Origin: Prochlorococcus sp. AG-409-P19
Lineage (GTDB): Bacteria > Cyanobacteriota > Cyanobacteriia > PCC-6307 > Cyanobiaceae
Length of the DNA stretch: 64,000 nucleotides
Reading direction: 5' to 3'
Assembly (NCBI GenBank): GCA_003215315.1
Contig: QCKO01000002.1
Location: 62,001 to 126,000, forward strand
A program made the position numbers and the translations under genes. The notes under the pieces are model-generated. The model had not been told where the DNA came from. It ran no database searches and was given only the letters and a program-made list of their open reading frames with translations. This document shows positions 18,228 to 27,145 of this stretch, piece by piece (position 1 is the stretch's first letter; every line of letters starts with the position of its first letter).

Positions 18228-18797
18228 ATGATGACTGACATAACCTATACATTAATCAGCGAGAAGCATACAGCCCTACTTATTGTTGACTGTCAAGAAA
18301 AATTAATGCCAGGCATTGACAATAATCAAAACATAATTTTTGAAATAAAGAAATTAATAGATGCTTGTAAAACCCTCAATATAAAAACCTATCATACAGA
18401 ACAAAACCCAGAAAAGTTAGGCTCAACAATAGAAGAGATAAGGGTTAATTTAGATAATGATAGCTACTCTAAAATGGCTTTTAGTGCCAACGAATGCAAT
18501 GATCTAAAAGAAGATTTTAACAACAATAATATTGAGAGTATAATTCTTTGTGGAATAGAAACTCATATTTGCATATTACAAACTGCCTTGGATTTTATTT
18601 CAGAAGGTTATAATATAATAATTCCTAGAGATGCTATAGGGAGTCGCAAAGACATAGATAATGAAACAGGCTTTTTAAGACTCTGCAACTCTGGTGCGAT
18701 ACCAGCGACGACAGAAAGTACAATATTTGAACTATGTAAAACAGCCAAAAGGAAAGAGTTCAAAGAAATAACTAAAATCATCAAGAGATCAATTTAA
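18228..18797 (+). CDS. isochorismatase-family hydrolase (189 aa)
   Basis: A cysteine hydrolase of the isochorismatase/nicotinamidase superfamily. TALLIVDCQEKLMPGI carries the catalytic Asp (residue about 22). KMAFSANE holds the position of the catalytic Lys region, and IILCGIETHICILQTALD has the nucleophile-bearing GxExHxCxxxT motif with Cys. Length matches YcaC-like single-domain members rather than fused isochorismatases. Substrate unknown. Divergent from fur; the MscS channel gene follows 180 bases later in the same direction. Confidence 0.85.
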   Translation: MMTDITYTLISEKHTALLIVDCQEKLMPGIDNNQNIIFEIKKLIDACKTLNIKTYHTEQNPEKLGSTIEEIRVNLDNDSYSKMAFSANECNDLKEDFNNNNIESIILCGIETHICILQTALDFISEGYNIIIPRDAIGSRKDIDNETGFLRLCNSGAIPATTESTIFELCKTAKRKEFKEITKIIKRSI

Positions 18798-18868
18798 TGA
18801 TTCAAGAAAAAGATAAAAGACCTATTGATAAGAAAAATAAGGTTAAACAGATTTATTAAATCTGATAA

Positions 18869-18985
18869 ATGAACACTTTTGAGGGCCAAGAATCAGGAAA
18901 TTCAAAAATACCAAAAAAAAAAAGGAATAATCCTAAAAAACAACTAAATTATAAGAAAATAATCAAGATAAAAAAAAATGGATGA
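18869..18985 (+). CDS. possible Lys-rich micro-ORF overlapping mscS start (38 aa)
   Basis: ATG at 18869 opens a 38-codon frame that ends in TGA overlapping the first codons of the MscS gene. The product is almost entirely Lys, Asn and Ile after MNTFEGQESG. This composition is what AT-rich DNA would give by chance, so it may be no more than a leader region. The overlap arrangement could allow translational coupling. Confidence 0.15.
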   Translation: MNTFEGQESGNSKIPKKKRNNPKKQLNYKKIIKIKKNG

Positions 18986-20024
18986 CTTTTATAGAAATCT
19001 GCTTTCAGCTGTTCTGACATTTTTCATTGGATGCATTTTAACCTTAATACTTTCTAGAGTATTAAAGAATATACTAAATAAAATAGCAGAAAAAACAAAA
19101 AGCAAAACAGATGACTACATAGTAAAATTATTAATAGAAACATTGAAACCACTAGGGTTTCTTGTTAGTGGAATAATTTCATGGAAATTATTAATGGTTG
19201 GAGGAATTATTGACAAGACTACTATAGGAATTGCGAAATTATTATGTTTGGTTTATGTCATTAGATTTATAAATAGACTTTTACTTAAGATTATTAGCCG
19301 ATGGTCAAACCGTATTAATGATATATCTGTAAGTACAATGATTAGATCTCTAAGTCCCATGGCAAGTGCCTCTATTTGGAGTATTGGAATAATCTTTTAC
19401 CTTCAAAATATGGGGGTTCAAATGGCTGCAATATGGGCTCTTCTTAGTGCAGGTGGTATAGGTGCAGGTTTAGCATTAAAAGAGCCTGTTCAAGAGTTTT
19501 TTGAATACATAACCATTCTATTAGACAAACCTTTCCAAAATGGACAGTTTATACATATAGATGATATCTGGGCCAAAGTTGAGAGAGTCGGTGTAAGGTC
19601 AACAAGGCTTAGGAGTATAAATGGAGAAGCAATAATATTGAGTAATAGTAGGCTAACAAATGGTATAATATCTAACTATGCAGAGATGGAAAAACGTAGA
19701 CTAGTTCATCGTTTAGGTGTTATATATGAAACATCTTATGATCAAATAAAACAAATACCTAAGATCTTAGAAGAGATTGTAGATCAAGTAGATAATGCTA
19801 TATTTGACAGATGTCATTTTGTAGAATTCTCAAATAGCAGTTTAGATTTTGAATTAGTTTATTATATACCTACCAGTGATTACTTATTAGCAATGACTGC
19901 TCAACAAGAAATCAATTTAGAGATAATAAAACGATTCAAAGCTGAAAATATAAGTTTTGCATTCCCAACTCAAACTATTTATCTAAACAAAGGAATAGAA
20001 CAGATTAATACAATTAATTCCTAA
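18978..20024 (+). CDS. MscS-family mechanosensitive channel (348 aa)
   Basis: A small-conductance mechanosensitive channel that releases solutes on hypo-osmotic shock. About four N-terminal membrane helices (first at residues 8-27) lead to the pore helix and beta domain: WALLSAGGIGAGLALKEPVQEFFEYITILLDKPFQNGQFI, with the Gly/Ala-rich pore pattern. GVRSTRLRSINGEAIILSNSRLTNGIISNY is the typical MscS beta-domain segment, followed by a C-terminal alpha/beta domain. A channel near the compatible-solute genes (15364) is fitting but not strong evidence. ATG at 18978 begins right at the first hydrophobic segment. Confidence 0.9.
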   Translation: MDDFYRNLLSAVLTFFIGCILTLILSRVLKNILNKIAEKTKSKTDDYIVKLLIETLKPLGFLVSGIISWKLLMVGGIIDKTTIGIAKLLCLVYVIRFINRLLLKIISRWSNRINDISVSTMIRSLSPMASASIWSIGIIFYLQNMGVQMAAIWALLSAGGIGAGLALKEPVQEFFEYITILLDKPFQNGQFIHIDDIWAKVERVGVRSTRLRSINGEAIILSNSRLTNGIISNYAEMEKRRLVHRLGVIYETSYDQIKQIPKILEEIVDQVDNAIFDRCHFVEFSNSSLDFELVYYIPTSDYLLAMTAQQEINLEIIKRFKAENISFAFPTQTIYLNKGIEQINTINS

Positions 20025-20028
20025 TCAT

Positions 20029-21045
20029 TTAATCAAGAGATAAAGCCTCGGTATATTTCCATAATTCTTCAGCTAAATATTCAATATTACTTTCTTCACT
20101 TGTTTTTTCTTCATCAAAGATAAATTTTCCCGGAGAAATTAACCTATTAGAATAGAATGAAAACCCTTTTTTTACATCATCTGATAATACGAGTGTGTTA
20201 AGTAATTTGCCTGCATTTAATGTTGAAGTTGAAATTTTAAAAATATCTCTAGCTAAGAATGCAAATAGAATTTGTCCAATTTCATTATATTTTCTACTAT
20301 ACTGAAAAAAACCCTTTCTAGTCCTTGGGATTACCAAACCAGGAGCCCATGCAATTATAGGGATATGTCGATTTTTTCGACTTAAATTCTTAGAAAGCTC
20401 TTTTGCAAATAAAATATTACATAACTTACTATCTTTATAAGCTTTATCCGCACTAAATTTAGATCCATCAATCATCTCGAATCCTTTACCTTGCTTCAAA
20501 CCATTTAAAGAACCAAGACCTGCAGGTTTTCCAATTTTACCTCCAGAGCTCCTCGGATTATGTACCTCAGATGAAGTAATAATTACCCTAGGAGATTGTG
20601 ATTTAAAGAGAAAATCTATAATCTTCTTTGTTAAATAATAATGAGAGAGATGATTAACTGCAAAAGTTAATTCATATTGTTGCTTTGACCATTGAGGATT
20701 CTTTGCCCCAGTGTACTGTAAACCTGCATTAAGAATAATAACATCAATAACATTTACTTCTGACTTTAATTTTGCAACAAATTTATTTATTTGATGTAAA
20801 TCTGATAAATCCATTACAGGCGTTCTCAATGAATTACCTTTAAAAAATGATGAACCTATCTTTTGCTTTATCTTTGTATATGTTTCTTCAGAACGAAGTT
20901 TGCTACGACATGGGATTATTAATTTATGGCCTTTAGATATTAGTTGTAAAGAAGCTTCAAGACCAATTCCACTTGATCCTCCTGTGATCAAGATAGTTTT
21001 AGATTGATCTTCTTTCAAAATTAAACCAATATTCTTATTGCCCAT
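20029..21045 (-). CDS. short-chain dehydrogenase, protochlorophyllide-reductase-like (338 aa)
   Basis: An NAD(P)H-dependent oxidoreductase of the SDR superfamily. TILITGGSSGIGLEA binds the cofactor, ILNAGLQ is the NAG motif, and AYKDSKLCNILFAKEL contains the YxxxK catalytic pair in a context (YKDSKLCN) shared with light-dependent protochlorophyllide reductase (POR). It is not POR itself in my reading: the N-terminus and the C-terminal third differ from what I recall of cyanobacterial POR. The natural substrate is unknown. ATG at 21045 has AAGG a few bases upstream and was preferred to the GTG four codons earlier. Divergent from the lycopene cyclase gene. Confidence 0.8.
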   Translation of the reverse strand: MGNKNIGLILKEDQSKTILITGGSSGIGLEASLQLISKGHKLIIPCRSKLRSEETYTKIKQKIGSSFFKGNSLRTPVMDLSDLHQINKFVAKLKSEVNVIDVIILNAGLQYTGAKNPQWSKQQYELTFAVNHLSHYYLTKKIIDFLFKSQSPRVIITSSEVHNPRSSGGKIGKPAGLGSLNGLKQGKGFEMIDGSKFSADKAYKDSKLCNILFAKELSKNLSRKNRHIPIIAWAPGLVIPRTRKGFFQYSRKYNEIGQILFAFLARDIFKISTSTLNAGKLLNTLVLSDDVKKGFSFYSNRLISPGKFIFDEEKTSEESNIEYLAEELWKYTEALSLD

Positions 21046-21272
21046 TATACCTTGCACAACATCCTTAAGATATTAAATAATATTTTCTAAGCATTATTTA
21101 AAACCTATTGATTTTGAATTTAAAATTGCTAAAAAACAAAATCTTATGGTAGATAAACTATCATTTATCATATCAGTATAAAATTATCCAAAAAGTAACT
21201 TCATCTAGTTGATAAAAAACATTAATACATGCGACGCTGAAACACCTATCGAGCTATTCTTTCTCTCTATTA

Positions 21273-21279
21273 GGAGGAG
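21273..21279 (+). promoter_or_regulatory. strong Shine-Dalgarno for crtL GTG start
   Basis: GGAGGAG within TAGGAGGAGG (21271-21280) lies about eight bases before the GTG at 21288. It is one of the strongest ribosome-binding sites in the window and fixes the non-ATG start. Confidence 0.75.
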
Positions 21280-21287
21280 GGAATCCA

Positions 21288-22658
21288 GTGCCGAGTGAAA
21301 CGGGCCAGCCTCTAGCTGAGAATTTAAGTTTAAATATCAGTAATAACGAGAGTGATTTACTACTTGATCAAAACCATATAGAGAAGTCATGCTTAGATGT
21401 TTTGGTTCTGGGCTCTGGTCCAGGAGCATTAGCTATAGCTGCTGCTCTGGCAAAAGAGAATCTCCAAATTGAAATCCTCTCTGCCCAAACTAAGGATGAT
21501 ACTTGGCCTTTTACCTATGGGATATGGGGAGAAGAGGTTGACGATCTTGGGTTAGGTCATCTTTTAGAACATCGCTGGCAAAACACTGTGAGTTTTTTCG
21601 GCGAGGGTTCCATGAATCCAAAAGACAAAAAGAATTTTGCGACCGAGCATAACCGTGACTATGGACTTTTCGACAAAAAGAAATTGCAAATGTATTGGCT
21701 CAATGAATGCGAACAAAGATCGATAAAATGGCACCTAGGTACAGCTGAAAGCCTTGAAACCAATCATATCTACAGTACTGTTACAACCTCTTCCGGAGAA
21801 AAATTAACTGCGAGACTAATAGTTGATGCAACTGGTTACAAACCTGTTTTCGTAAAATCTCCAGATCAAGGTCCTATTGCTGTTCAAACCTGTTATGGGG
21901 TCGTAGGTAAATTCAATACGCCACCTGTAAAGAAAGGGCAATTTGTATTAATGGATTATCGATGTAACCATCTAAATGAAGAGGAAAAGTTAGAACCCCC
22001 TACATTTCTTTATGCAATGGATATGGGTAATGGAAACTTCTTTTTGGAAGAAACGTCTTTAGGATTATCTCCCCCCTTTACTCTAGAAAAATTAAAATAC
22101 AGATTAGAGAAAAGGCTTTCACATAATGGATTAAAAATAACCAGTTTAGAGCATGAAGAGTTAGGTCTTTTTCTACCTATGAATATGCCTATACCTGATT
22201 TATCTCAACCTATACTTGGCTTTGGAGGGTCTGCTGGGATGGTTCATCCTGCTTCTGGTTATATGGTTGGCAGTCTTCTAAGGAGAGCACCTGATGTAGC
22301 TAAAGCCATTTATATTGCGATGCAAAATCCAGAAGCATCCCCTAATCAATTAGCAAAAATAGGTTGGAATATTTTGTGGCCAGCCGAATTAAAAAGAAAA
22401 CAAGCTTTATATAAATTTGGATTAGAAAAATTAATGAGGTTCAAAGAAAATCAACTTAGAGACTTCTTTATTGAATTTTTTAGCTTGCCGAATAAACAAT
22501 GGTATGGTTTTCTTACTAACACATTAACTCTCAAAGAACTAATTCTTGCGATGTGGGCAATGTTCAAGAAAGCACCCTGGAATATCAAATGGGGATTAAT
22601 GGAAATGCAAGGTAGAGAACTAAAATTACTTTTTAATTTTCTAAAGCCAAATCCATAA
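21288..22658 (+). CDS. crtL: lycopene beta-cyclase (456 aa)
   Basis: Forms the beta-ionone rings of beta-carotene and zeaxanthin precursors from lycopene. The FAD site is VLVLGSGPGALAIAAALA near residues 38-55. TYGIWGEEVDDLGL is the family's conserved cyclase region. FVLMDYR, FLYAMDMGNG and FFLEETSL follow, then GFGGSAGMVHPASGYMVG, FGLEKLMRF and KQWYGFLTNTL, all very close to the Synechococcus CrtL beta-cyclase I remember. I favour beta- over epsilon-cyclase on that basis. Start GTG with a strong upstream ribosome site. The SDR gene follows after 6 bases and may be cotranscribed. Confidence 0.92.
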   Translation: MPSETGQPLAENLSLNISNNESDLLLDQNHIEKSCLDVLVLGSGPGALAIAAALAKENLQIEILSAQTKDDTWPFTYGIWGEEVDDLGLGHLLEHRWQNTVSFFGEGSMNPKDKKNFATEHNRDYGLFDKKKLQMYWLNECEQRSIKWHLGTAESLETNHIYSTVTTSSGEKLTARLIVDATGYKPVFVKSPDQGPIAVQTCYGVVGKFNTPPVKKGQFVLMDYRCNHLNEEEKLEPPTFLYAMDMGNGNFFLEETSLGLSPPFTLEKLKYRLEKRLSHNGLKITSLEHEELGLFLPMNMPIPDLSQPILGFGGSAGMVHPASGYMVGSLLRRAPDVAKAIYIAMQNPEASPNQLAKIGWNILWPAELKRKQALYKFGLEKLMRFKENQLRDFFIEFFSLPNKQWYGFLTNTLTLKELILAMWAMFKKAPWNIKWGLMEMQGRELKLLFNFLKPNP

Positions 22659-22664
22659 TATCTA

Positions 22665-23375
22665 ATGAGAAAAATCCTAATTAGTGGCGCAAGTAGAGGA
22701 ATTGGCAATAGTATTGCTAAACAACTTTTACATGATGGCCATGAAATAAGTCTTGGTTTAAGGAATGAAACTAGATGGAAAGAGAATAATTCCCTAAACG
22801 AAGAAAGCAATAACGATAGACTTATAACATGTGAATATGATGCATTAAATAGAGAGTCACCAAAAAATTGGATAGATAAAACTATAAAAGAGTTTGGTGG
22901 AATAGACACACTAATCCACTGTGCTGGGATATTAAAAAAAACAAATTTTCTATTTAACAACAATGAATATTCAGATATTGAATGCCAATGGAAAACAAAT
23001 GCAATTGGGCCATGGTTGTTAACAAAAGAGGCCTGGAAATACTTATTATTAGAAAAAGAAGCAAGGATTATTGTCCTAGTTTCTATGAGTGGAAAAAGAT
23101 CGAAAGGGAATTTAGCTGGTTATTCTATGAGCAAATTTGCATTAATGAGCTTGTGTCAAACAATGAGAAATGTAGGATGGGAGCATGGTATCAGGGTCAC
23201 TGCCATATGTCCTGGATGGGTAAATACCGAGATGTCAAAGGAAGTGAAGGATTATTCAAAATCAAACATGACTCAACCTGAAGATATTGCAAAACTTTGT
23301 TCAAGCTTATTAACTCTTAGTAATAGCTGCATACCATTTGAGGTTTGTATAAATTGTAATCTGGAAGTTAATTAA
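22665..23375 (+). CDS. short-chain dehydrogenase/reductase (236 aa)
   Basis: A classical SDR: cofactor motif ILISGASRGIGNSIA (residues 4-18), HCAGIL as the NAG-like motif, catalytic Ser in VLVSMSGKRSKG, and YSMSKFALM with Tyr-x3-Lys. ICPGWVNTEMSKE after the active site is typical. Length 236 is standard. Substrate unknown. It begins 6 bases after lycopene cyclase in the same direction, so a role in pigment or lipid metabolism is possible but unproven. Convergent with the small 91-aa membrane protein. Confidence 0.88.
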   Translation: MRKILISGASRGIGNSIAKQLLHDGHEISLGLRNETRWKENNSLNEESNNDRLITCEYDALNRESPKNWIDKTIKEFGGIDTLIHCAGILKKTNFLFNNNEYSDIECQWKTNAIGPWLLTKEAWKYLLLEKEARIIVLVSMSGKRSKGNLAGYSMSKFALMSLCQTMRNVGWEHGIRVTAICPGWVNTEMSKEVKDYSKSNMTQPEDIAKLCSSLLTLSNSCIPFEVCINCNLEVN

Positions 23376-23391
23376 TAAGTAATTGTCTTTT

Positions 23392-23667
23392 CTAATTCGT
23401 ATTAGAATCTACACTACGTTTAGTCATAAAGAAACCACCTAAACGAAGCATACTTGATCTAAGGTATTTATGAAAATAATTTCTATATAAGCCACCAAAA
23501 GCTTTTCCCATAGAAAAGATTGTTTGAATTAAGCCTGCAACAAACTTAAACAGCCATAAAGCTACTAATACTGTAATAGCTAGTGAAGCAATCGAATAAA
23601 ACTTATTAAGCTGCTCCTGAATAGGCTGGAGGAACTGAAGATAGTCAGAGAAATTCATCGCCAACAT
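23392..23667 (-). CDS. small single-pass membrane protein (91 aa)
   Basis: Not recognised. The N-terminus is amphipathic, then comes one clear membrane helix (SLAITVLVALWLFKFVAGLIQ, about residues 29-47), a Gly-rich section and a strongly basic C-terminal region (YRNYFHKYLRSSMLRLGGFF, TKRS). The positive charges after the helix suggest the tail is cytoplasmic. The start is ATG at 23667, or possibly the ATG three codons later. It is convergent with the SDR gene and apparently monocistronic. Confidence 0.6.
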   Translation of the reverse strand: MLAMNFSDYLQFLQPIQEQLNKFYSIASLAITVLVALWLFKFVAGLIQTIFSMGKAFGGLYRNYFHKYLRSSMLRLGGFFMTKRSVDSNTN

Positions 23668-23770
23668 ATAATGAATATTATTTTAATATGATTACAATTA
23701 AAACAAGAGCAAGCAAGCATTATACAAATAACTTAAATAAATTTCAAAATAGGAATATTCTAGAATCTTC

Positions 23771-24337
23771 TTAAGAGTTAATCCATATTGAAATATTAAA
23801 GACTTTATACATTACATAAGCAATAGAATTCATTGAAATGGCAATGAAAAGGCCTTTTAATCGATTTACCATGGTTGTAAATAGAGGAAGATCAACGAGA
23901 TCGTAACCGCCAAAACTACCTGATAAAAATAATATCCACATTGGCAAAGACCCAAATATAATTCCTATAAATAGACCAAAGATAAAACCAAAACCAAGAA
24001 ACAATGACAAAATCATAGCTATCAATGTAATCAAAAACGAGCCATTCAAACAAATATTCAATTCCACCTCTAAAATATGAGGCATTTGACTATTTCCATC
24101 TAACTGCCGTACACAATCTTCAACCTCTTTACATGAGAGTCTGAAATATCCTGTATCAGGAAGCCTTTTTGATTTATACCGTTTTAATAATCTTGCTTTT
24201 AGCAACTCAGGCTGATCTGTCTTTAAGGTAGTAATTATTTCATCAGGATTTAACTTTCTAAGATTGTCATTGAGATTATTTGATTGACCAATCTTATATA
24301 GATCTCCATTTCTTAATAGGTAAACAAAACCTGACAT
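23771..24337 (-). CDS. T5orf172/GIY-YIG-like domain fused to a membrane module (188 aa)
   Basis: Residues 1-80 look like the T5orf172/MUG113 branch of the GIY-YIG fold: FVYLLRNGDLYKIGQSNNL at the start (strand with paired Tyr, then YKIG), and later LLKARLLKRYKSKRLPDTGYFRLS, which matches the Arg/Lys-rich helix and the 'EWF.L'-type strand. Residues about 93-180 hold two to three hydrophobic segments (FLITLIAMILSLFLGFGFIFGLFIGIIFGSLPMWILFL and a second near the C-terminus). Members of this fold are usually nucleases or nucleic-acid binders, and a membrane anchor is unusual. I cannot see whether the catalytic Arg and Glu are intact. Monocistronic; divergent from the GST gene. Confidence 0.62.
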   Translation of the reverse strand: MSGFVYLLRNGDLYKIGQSNNLNDNLRKLNPDEIITTLKTDQPELLKARLLKRYKSKRLPDTGYFRLSCKEVEDCVRQLDGNSQMPHILEVELNICLNGSFLITLIAMILSLFLGFGFIFGLFIGIIFGSLPMWILFLSGSFGGYDLVDLPLFTTMVNRLKGLFIAISMNSIAYVMYKVFNISIWINS

Positions 24338-24506
24338 GATAATCTAAAAAAAAGGAAATAAGGTTATTAAAAACATATCTCAGATACCTTTGAGATTATG
24401 CAAATCGGAAGTATTGTCTTTTTCATACTGGAAAATGCTTATTACTATAAACAATAACGTATGATAAATTAAAAACCAACTTGAGATTTTTTTTAAGAAG
24501 CAAATA

Positions 24507-25157
24507 ATGGATCAGAACATTTTATATAGCTTTAGACGTTGTCCCTATGCAATTCGAGCACGGTGGGCATTAATAAATACGCATCAGGAGGTTATATTAA
24601 GAGAAGTTAACCTCAAGAACAAATCACTTGAATTCCTTTCTCATTCAAAGAAAGGAACTGTCCCTATTTTAATCACAGGAAAGAAAGTTATAGAAGAAAG
24701 TTTAGATATAATGATATGGGCCATAGAGAAATCAAATAAAAGTTATTTATTGGGAGTTAATAATTCCAATATGAAAGCAACCATATTTGAATTGATCAAC
24801 CAAAATGATACTGCCTTTAAATATCATTTAGACAGATATAAATATTCATCGAGATACTGCAAAAGCAAAAAAGAAGAGCATAAATCTATGGCCTTAAAAA
24901 TACTTTACTCTTTAAATAATCGTATTAAATATACATCCAGGTTCTTAGTTGACGAACATGAAACATTAGCTGATTGGGCAATTTGGCCATTTGTCAGGCA
25001 ATTCCGCCTTGCCGACAAATTATCATTTGATAATAATAATAAGCTAGAAAACCTAAACCAGTGGTTGAATTATTATTTATCGCATAATAATTTTGATTTT
25101 ATAATGAGAAAGTACAAAGTTTGGGAAACAAAGGACAAACCAATCTTCTTTGGCTAA
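24507..25157 (+). CDS. glutathione S-transferase-like protein (216 aa)
   Basis: A thioredoxin-fold N-terminus with ILYSFRRCPYAIRARWALI (CPYA motif near residue 12), then PILITGKKVIEESLDIMIWA, the glutathione-binding cis-Pro and ESLDI pattern. The C-terminal half is helical (LADWAIWPFVRQFRLADK). This resembles the short GST or glutaredoxin-2-like proteins rather than a classic detoxifying GST. Function is likely thiol transfer or conjugation. ATG at 24507. The 169-bp spacer upstream is shared with the divergent T5orf172-like gene. Confidence 0.82.
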   Translation: MDQNILYSFRRCPYAIRARWALINTHQEVILREVNLKNKSLEFLSHSKKGTVPILITGKKVIEESLDIMIWAIEKSNKSYLLGVNNSNMKATIFELINQNDTAFKYHLDRYKYSSRYCKSKKEEHKSMALKILYSLNNRIKYTSRFLVDEHETLADWAIWPFVRQFRLADKLSFDNNNKLENLNQWLNYYLSHNNFDFIMRKYKVWETKDKPIFFG

Positions 25158-25178
25158 TAGAGTTAACTTATAATAAAA

Positions 25179-25436
25179 TTAGTCCATGGATCTTCTTTTA
25201 TCAATAATTCTAGAAAGTTCAAGAAAATAGCCTGCAGTGCAAAACTTCCCCAAATTCCTATCTCTATTTCCTATATCACTTCTATATTCTGCCGTTTCAG
25301 CCATAACCAGGTCTAATTGGTCTTGGGGAAGTTCATACAATTCTTTTAGTTCAACCTCCCTACCAAGTAAATGGCTCTTAAACCATTTTTCTCTTAATTC
25401 CTGTTGAGGAATATCTTCATAAATCCTACGGTTCAT
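25179..25436 (-). CDS. small conserved-looking hypothetical protein (85 aa)
   Basis: Not recognised. A soluble, strongly charged helical protein: MNRRIYEDIPQQELREKWFKSHLLGREVELKELYELPQDQLDLVMAETAEYRSDIGN. The C-terminus has KFCTAGYFLELSRIIDKRRS. No signal peptide or membrane span. It lies between the convergent GST and the GltS-like carrier genes. Well-balanced composition and a clean ATG start argue for a true gene. Confidence 0.6.
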   Translation of the reverse strand: MNRRIYEDIPQQELREKWFKSHLLGREVELKELYELPQDQLDLVMAETAEYRSDIGNRDRNLGKFCTAGYFLELSRIIDKRRSMD

Positions 25437-25507
25437 TGATTAAAGACCATTTACATTAAAAACTAACAGTAAAAATTGATAATTTCTTTTCTATAGTTTA
25501 TAAATTG

Positions 25508-26881
25508 TCATGCTGATGCCTTTGATGGCCTAGTTTGAATATAAAAAGCAAGGATGCCCAAAAATATTGTGATAAGTCCACATATTTCCGTCCATTCCAT
25601 TAATCCAAAGTTATGAATAAATAGGGGAGCGATGACCGTAATCAATCCGCCTGAAAGAAGAGGTTGTAAAAATAGTTGCTTAATTGAGAATATAGGCAAT
25701 GTATTTGTTCTATTTCGAGGATCCGCCAATCTTAAAAGCAATAAACCACTAGCAGCAACCCCTGTTGCATTTCCAAATTCAGCAATAGACCTCTCAAACC
25801 AATCTTGACGAAGAACTAATCTGGCAAAAATCAACATTCCAAACAAATTCCAGCTCAAGCCAGCAATAGCCAATACAGTTATTGGCAACCAATTTTCAAT
25901 TAACAAAGGCAAGTTTAATCCCGCCATAGCTGTAGCAATTAGTAAGTCAGTAGAAAGAATTCCAATCTCTCGTTGAAATATTGAAGAAATAACATGAGTT
26001 TGTTTGATTTTTTCTAATAAAACTCTTATAAGCAAAGAACCCAATAAGGCCAGAGGGAATACAGGAAAAGCCATCGCCACATCATCGACAATTGACCCCG
26101 AATAACTTGATAGGAATCTAATAAAATCAAGAAATATAACTCCTATTAATATTGCAAAACCTGCCAAAGCAAGGTTTATAGCTAATAAACGTATTTGGTC
26201 TATAAAACCATTAGAGATCTCTATCTCATCAGCTTCACTAACTAAATCTTTTTCTTGATTTACCCAACCATTTAGACGGGCAATAACAACAAGACCACTA
26301 CCAATCAAAGTAGAAGAAAGAAGCCCGACTGTAGCCATTGCCAATCCAAGATCTAATCCATCAGAAAATCCCAAATTCCTAAAACTTGATCCCATAATTG
26401 CAGCAGCACCATGTCCCCCTTCAAATCCAACCTCAAGCAAACAACCCATCAATGGATCAACGCCGAAATAAGGCAATAAGAAAAATAAAACAACAATACC
26501 ACCAACAACATATTGACCAAAACCAAGCAAAAGAGCTAACACAGCTTGAGAAGCAACTGGTTTCCAAACTCTTTTCAAGGATGGAATTGGTCTTCCAATC
26601 ATTAAAGTTGCAAAAACAAGAGTCAGTAAAGGAGTAGGCAATTGAACCCAGACATTCATAACTCCAGAAGGCAATAATGGAAATGCTCCATATGGACCAA
26701 CAACAAATCCAATCACACCAGCCAATAAGGCTATTGGTATTCCAAAGCGTTCCAACTTCATTGCAGATTCCATTCTTCGACCCAAACTTAAAATAATTCC
26801 AAGAACAACTAATAATCCAAATGCCAACAACAAAGTTGAAGCTGAATTTATCTCTATAAAACCAATAAAACTCATAAACAT
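25508..26881 (-). CDS. GltS-like sodium:glutamate symporter family protein (457 aa)
   Basis: An ESS-family (glutamate:Na+ symporter) membrane carrier with about ten to twelve hydrophobic segments. The family signature GFEGGHGAAAIMGSSF is present near residue 155, corresponding to the GGHGTA motif of GltS. An inverted repeat half with FGNATGVAASGLLLLRL lies in the C-terminal half, as expected for this fold. A hydrophilic loop (QEKDLVSEADEIE) separates the halves. The likely substrate is glutamate or another organic acid, but specificity is not certain. ATG at 26881; an ATG two codons later is an alternative. Confidence 0.85.
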   Translation of the reverse strand: MFMSFIGFIEINSASTLLLAFGLLVVLGIILSLGRRMESAMKLERFGIPIALLAGVIGFVVGPYGAFPLLPSGVMNVWVQLPTPLLTLVFATLMIGRPIPSLKRVWKPVASQAVLALLLGFGQYVVGGIVVLFFLLPYFGVDPLMGCLLEVGFEGGHGAAAIMGSSFRNLGFSDGLDLGLAMATVGLLSSTLIGSGLVVIARLNGWVNQEKDLVSEADEIEISNGFIDQIRLLAINLALAGFAILIGVIFLDFIRFLSSYSGSIVDDVAMAFPVFPLALLGSLLIRVLLEKIKQTHVISSIFQREIGILSTDLLIATAMAGLNLPLLIENWLPITVLAIAGLSWNLFGMLIFARLVLRQDWFERSIAEFGNATGVAASGLLLLRLADPRNRTNTLPIFSIKQLFLQPLLSGGLITVIAPLFIHNFGLMEWTEICGLITIFLGILAFYIQTRPSKASA

Positions 26882-27145
26882 TAAAAAGATCTATTAATTA
26901 GTCACAGAGCAATAAGAATGGAGTATTTGGCTTTTGAACATCTTCATAATCATAAAAAAGTGCATTATAAATTATCTAAAATATACTATAGAATGATTAT
27001 TATTAGTAAGTTCTAATAACATTTTACCTTCCAGGTTAATCTATCTTAAACCCTAGTCAAAACAAAATAATAATATTATTTCAAAATCAATCATAATAAA
27101 AAATTTGTTCTTTTTAAATATGAATAATTAGAAATCTATCTTCCT

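Noticed and set aside
20029-21045. Protochlorophyllide reductase (por) itself
   Set aside because: Shares YKDSKLCN but the remaining sequence does not match POR as I know it; called POR-like SDR instead.
26918-27016. 32-codon + strand ORF (MEYLAFEHLHNHKK...)
   Set aside because: Very short, His/Lys/Ile-rich composition expected by chance in this AT-rich spacer, no ribosome site; not supported.
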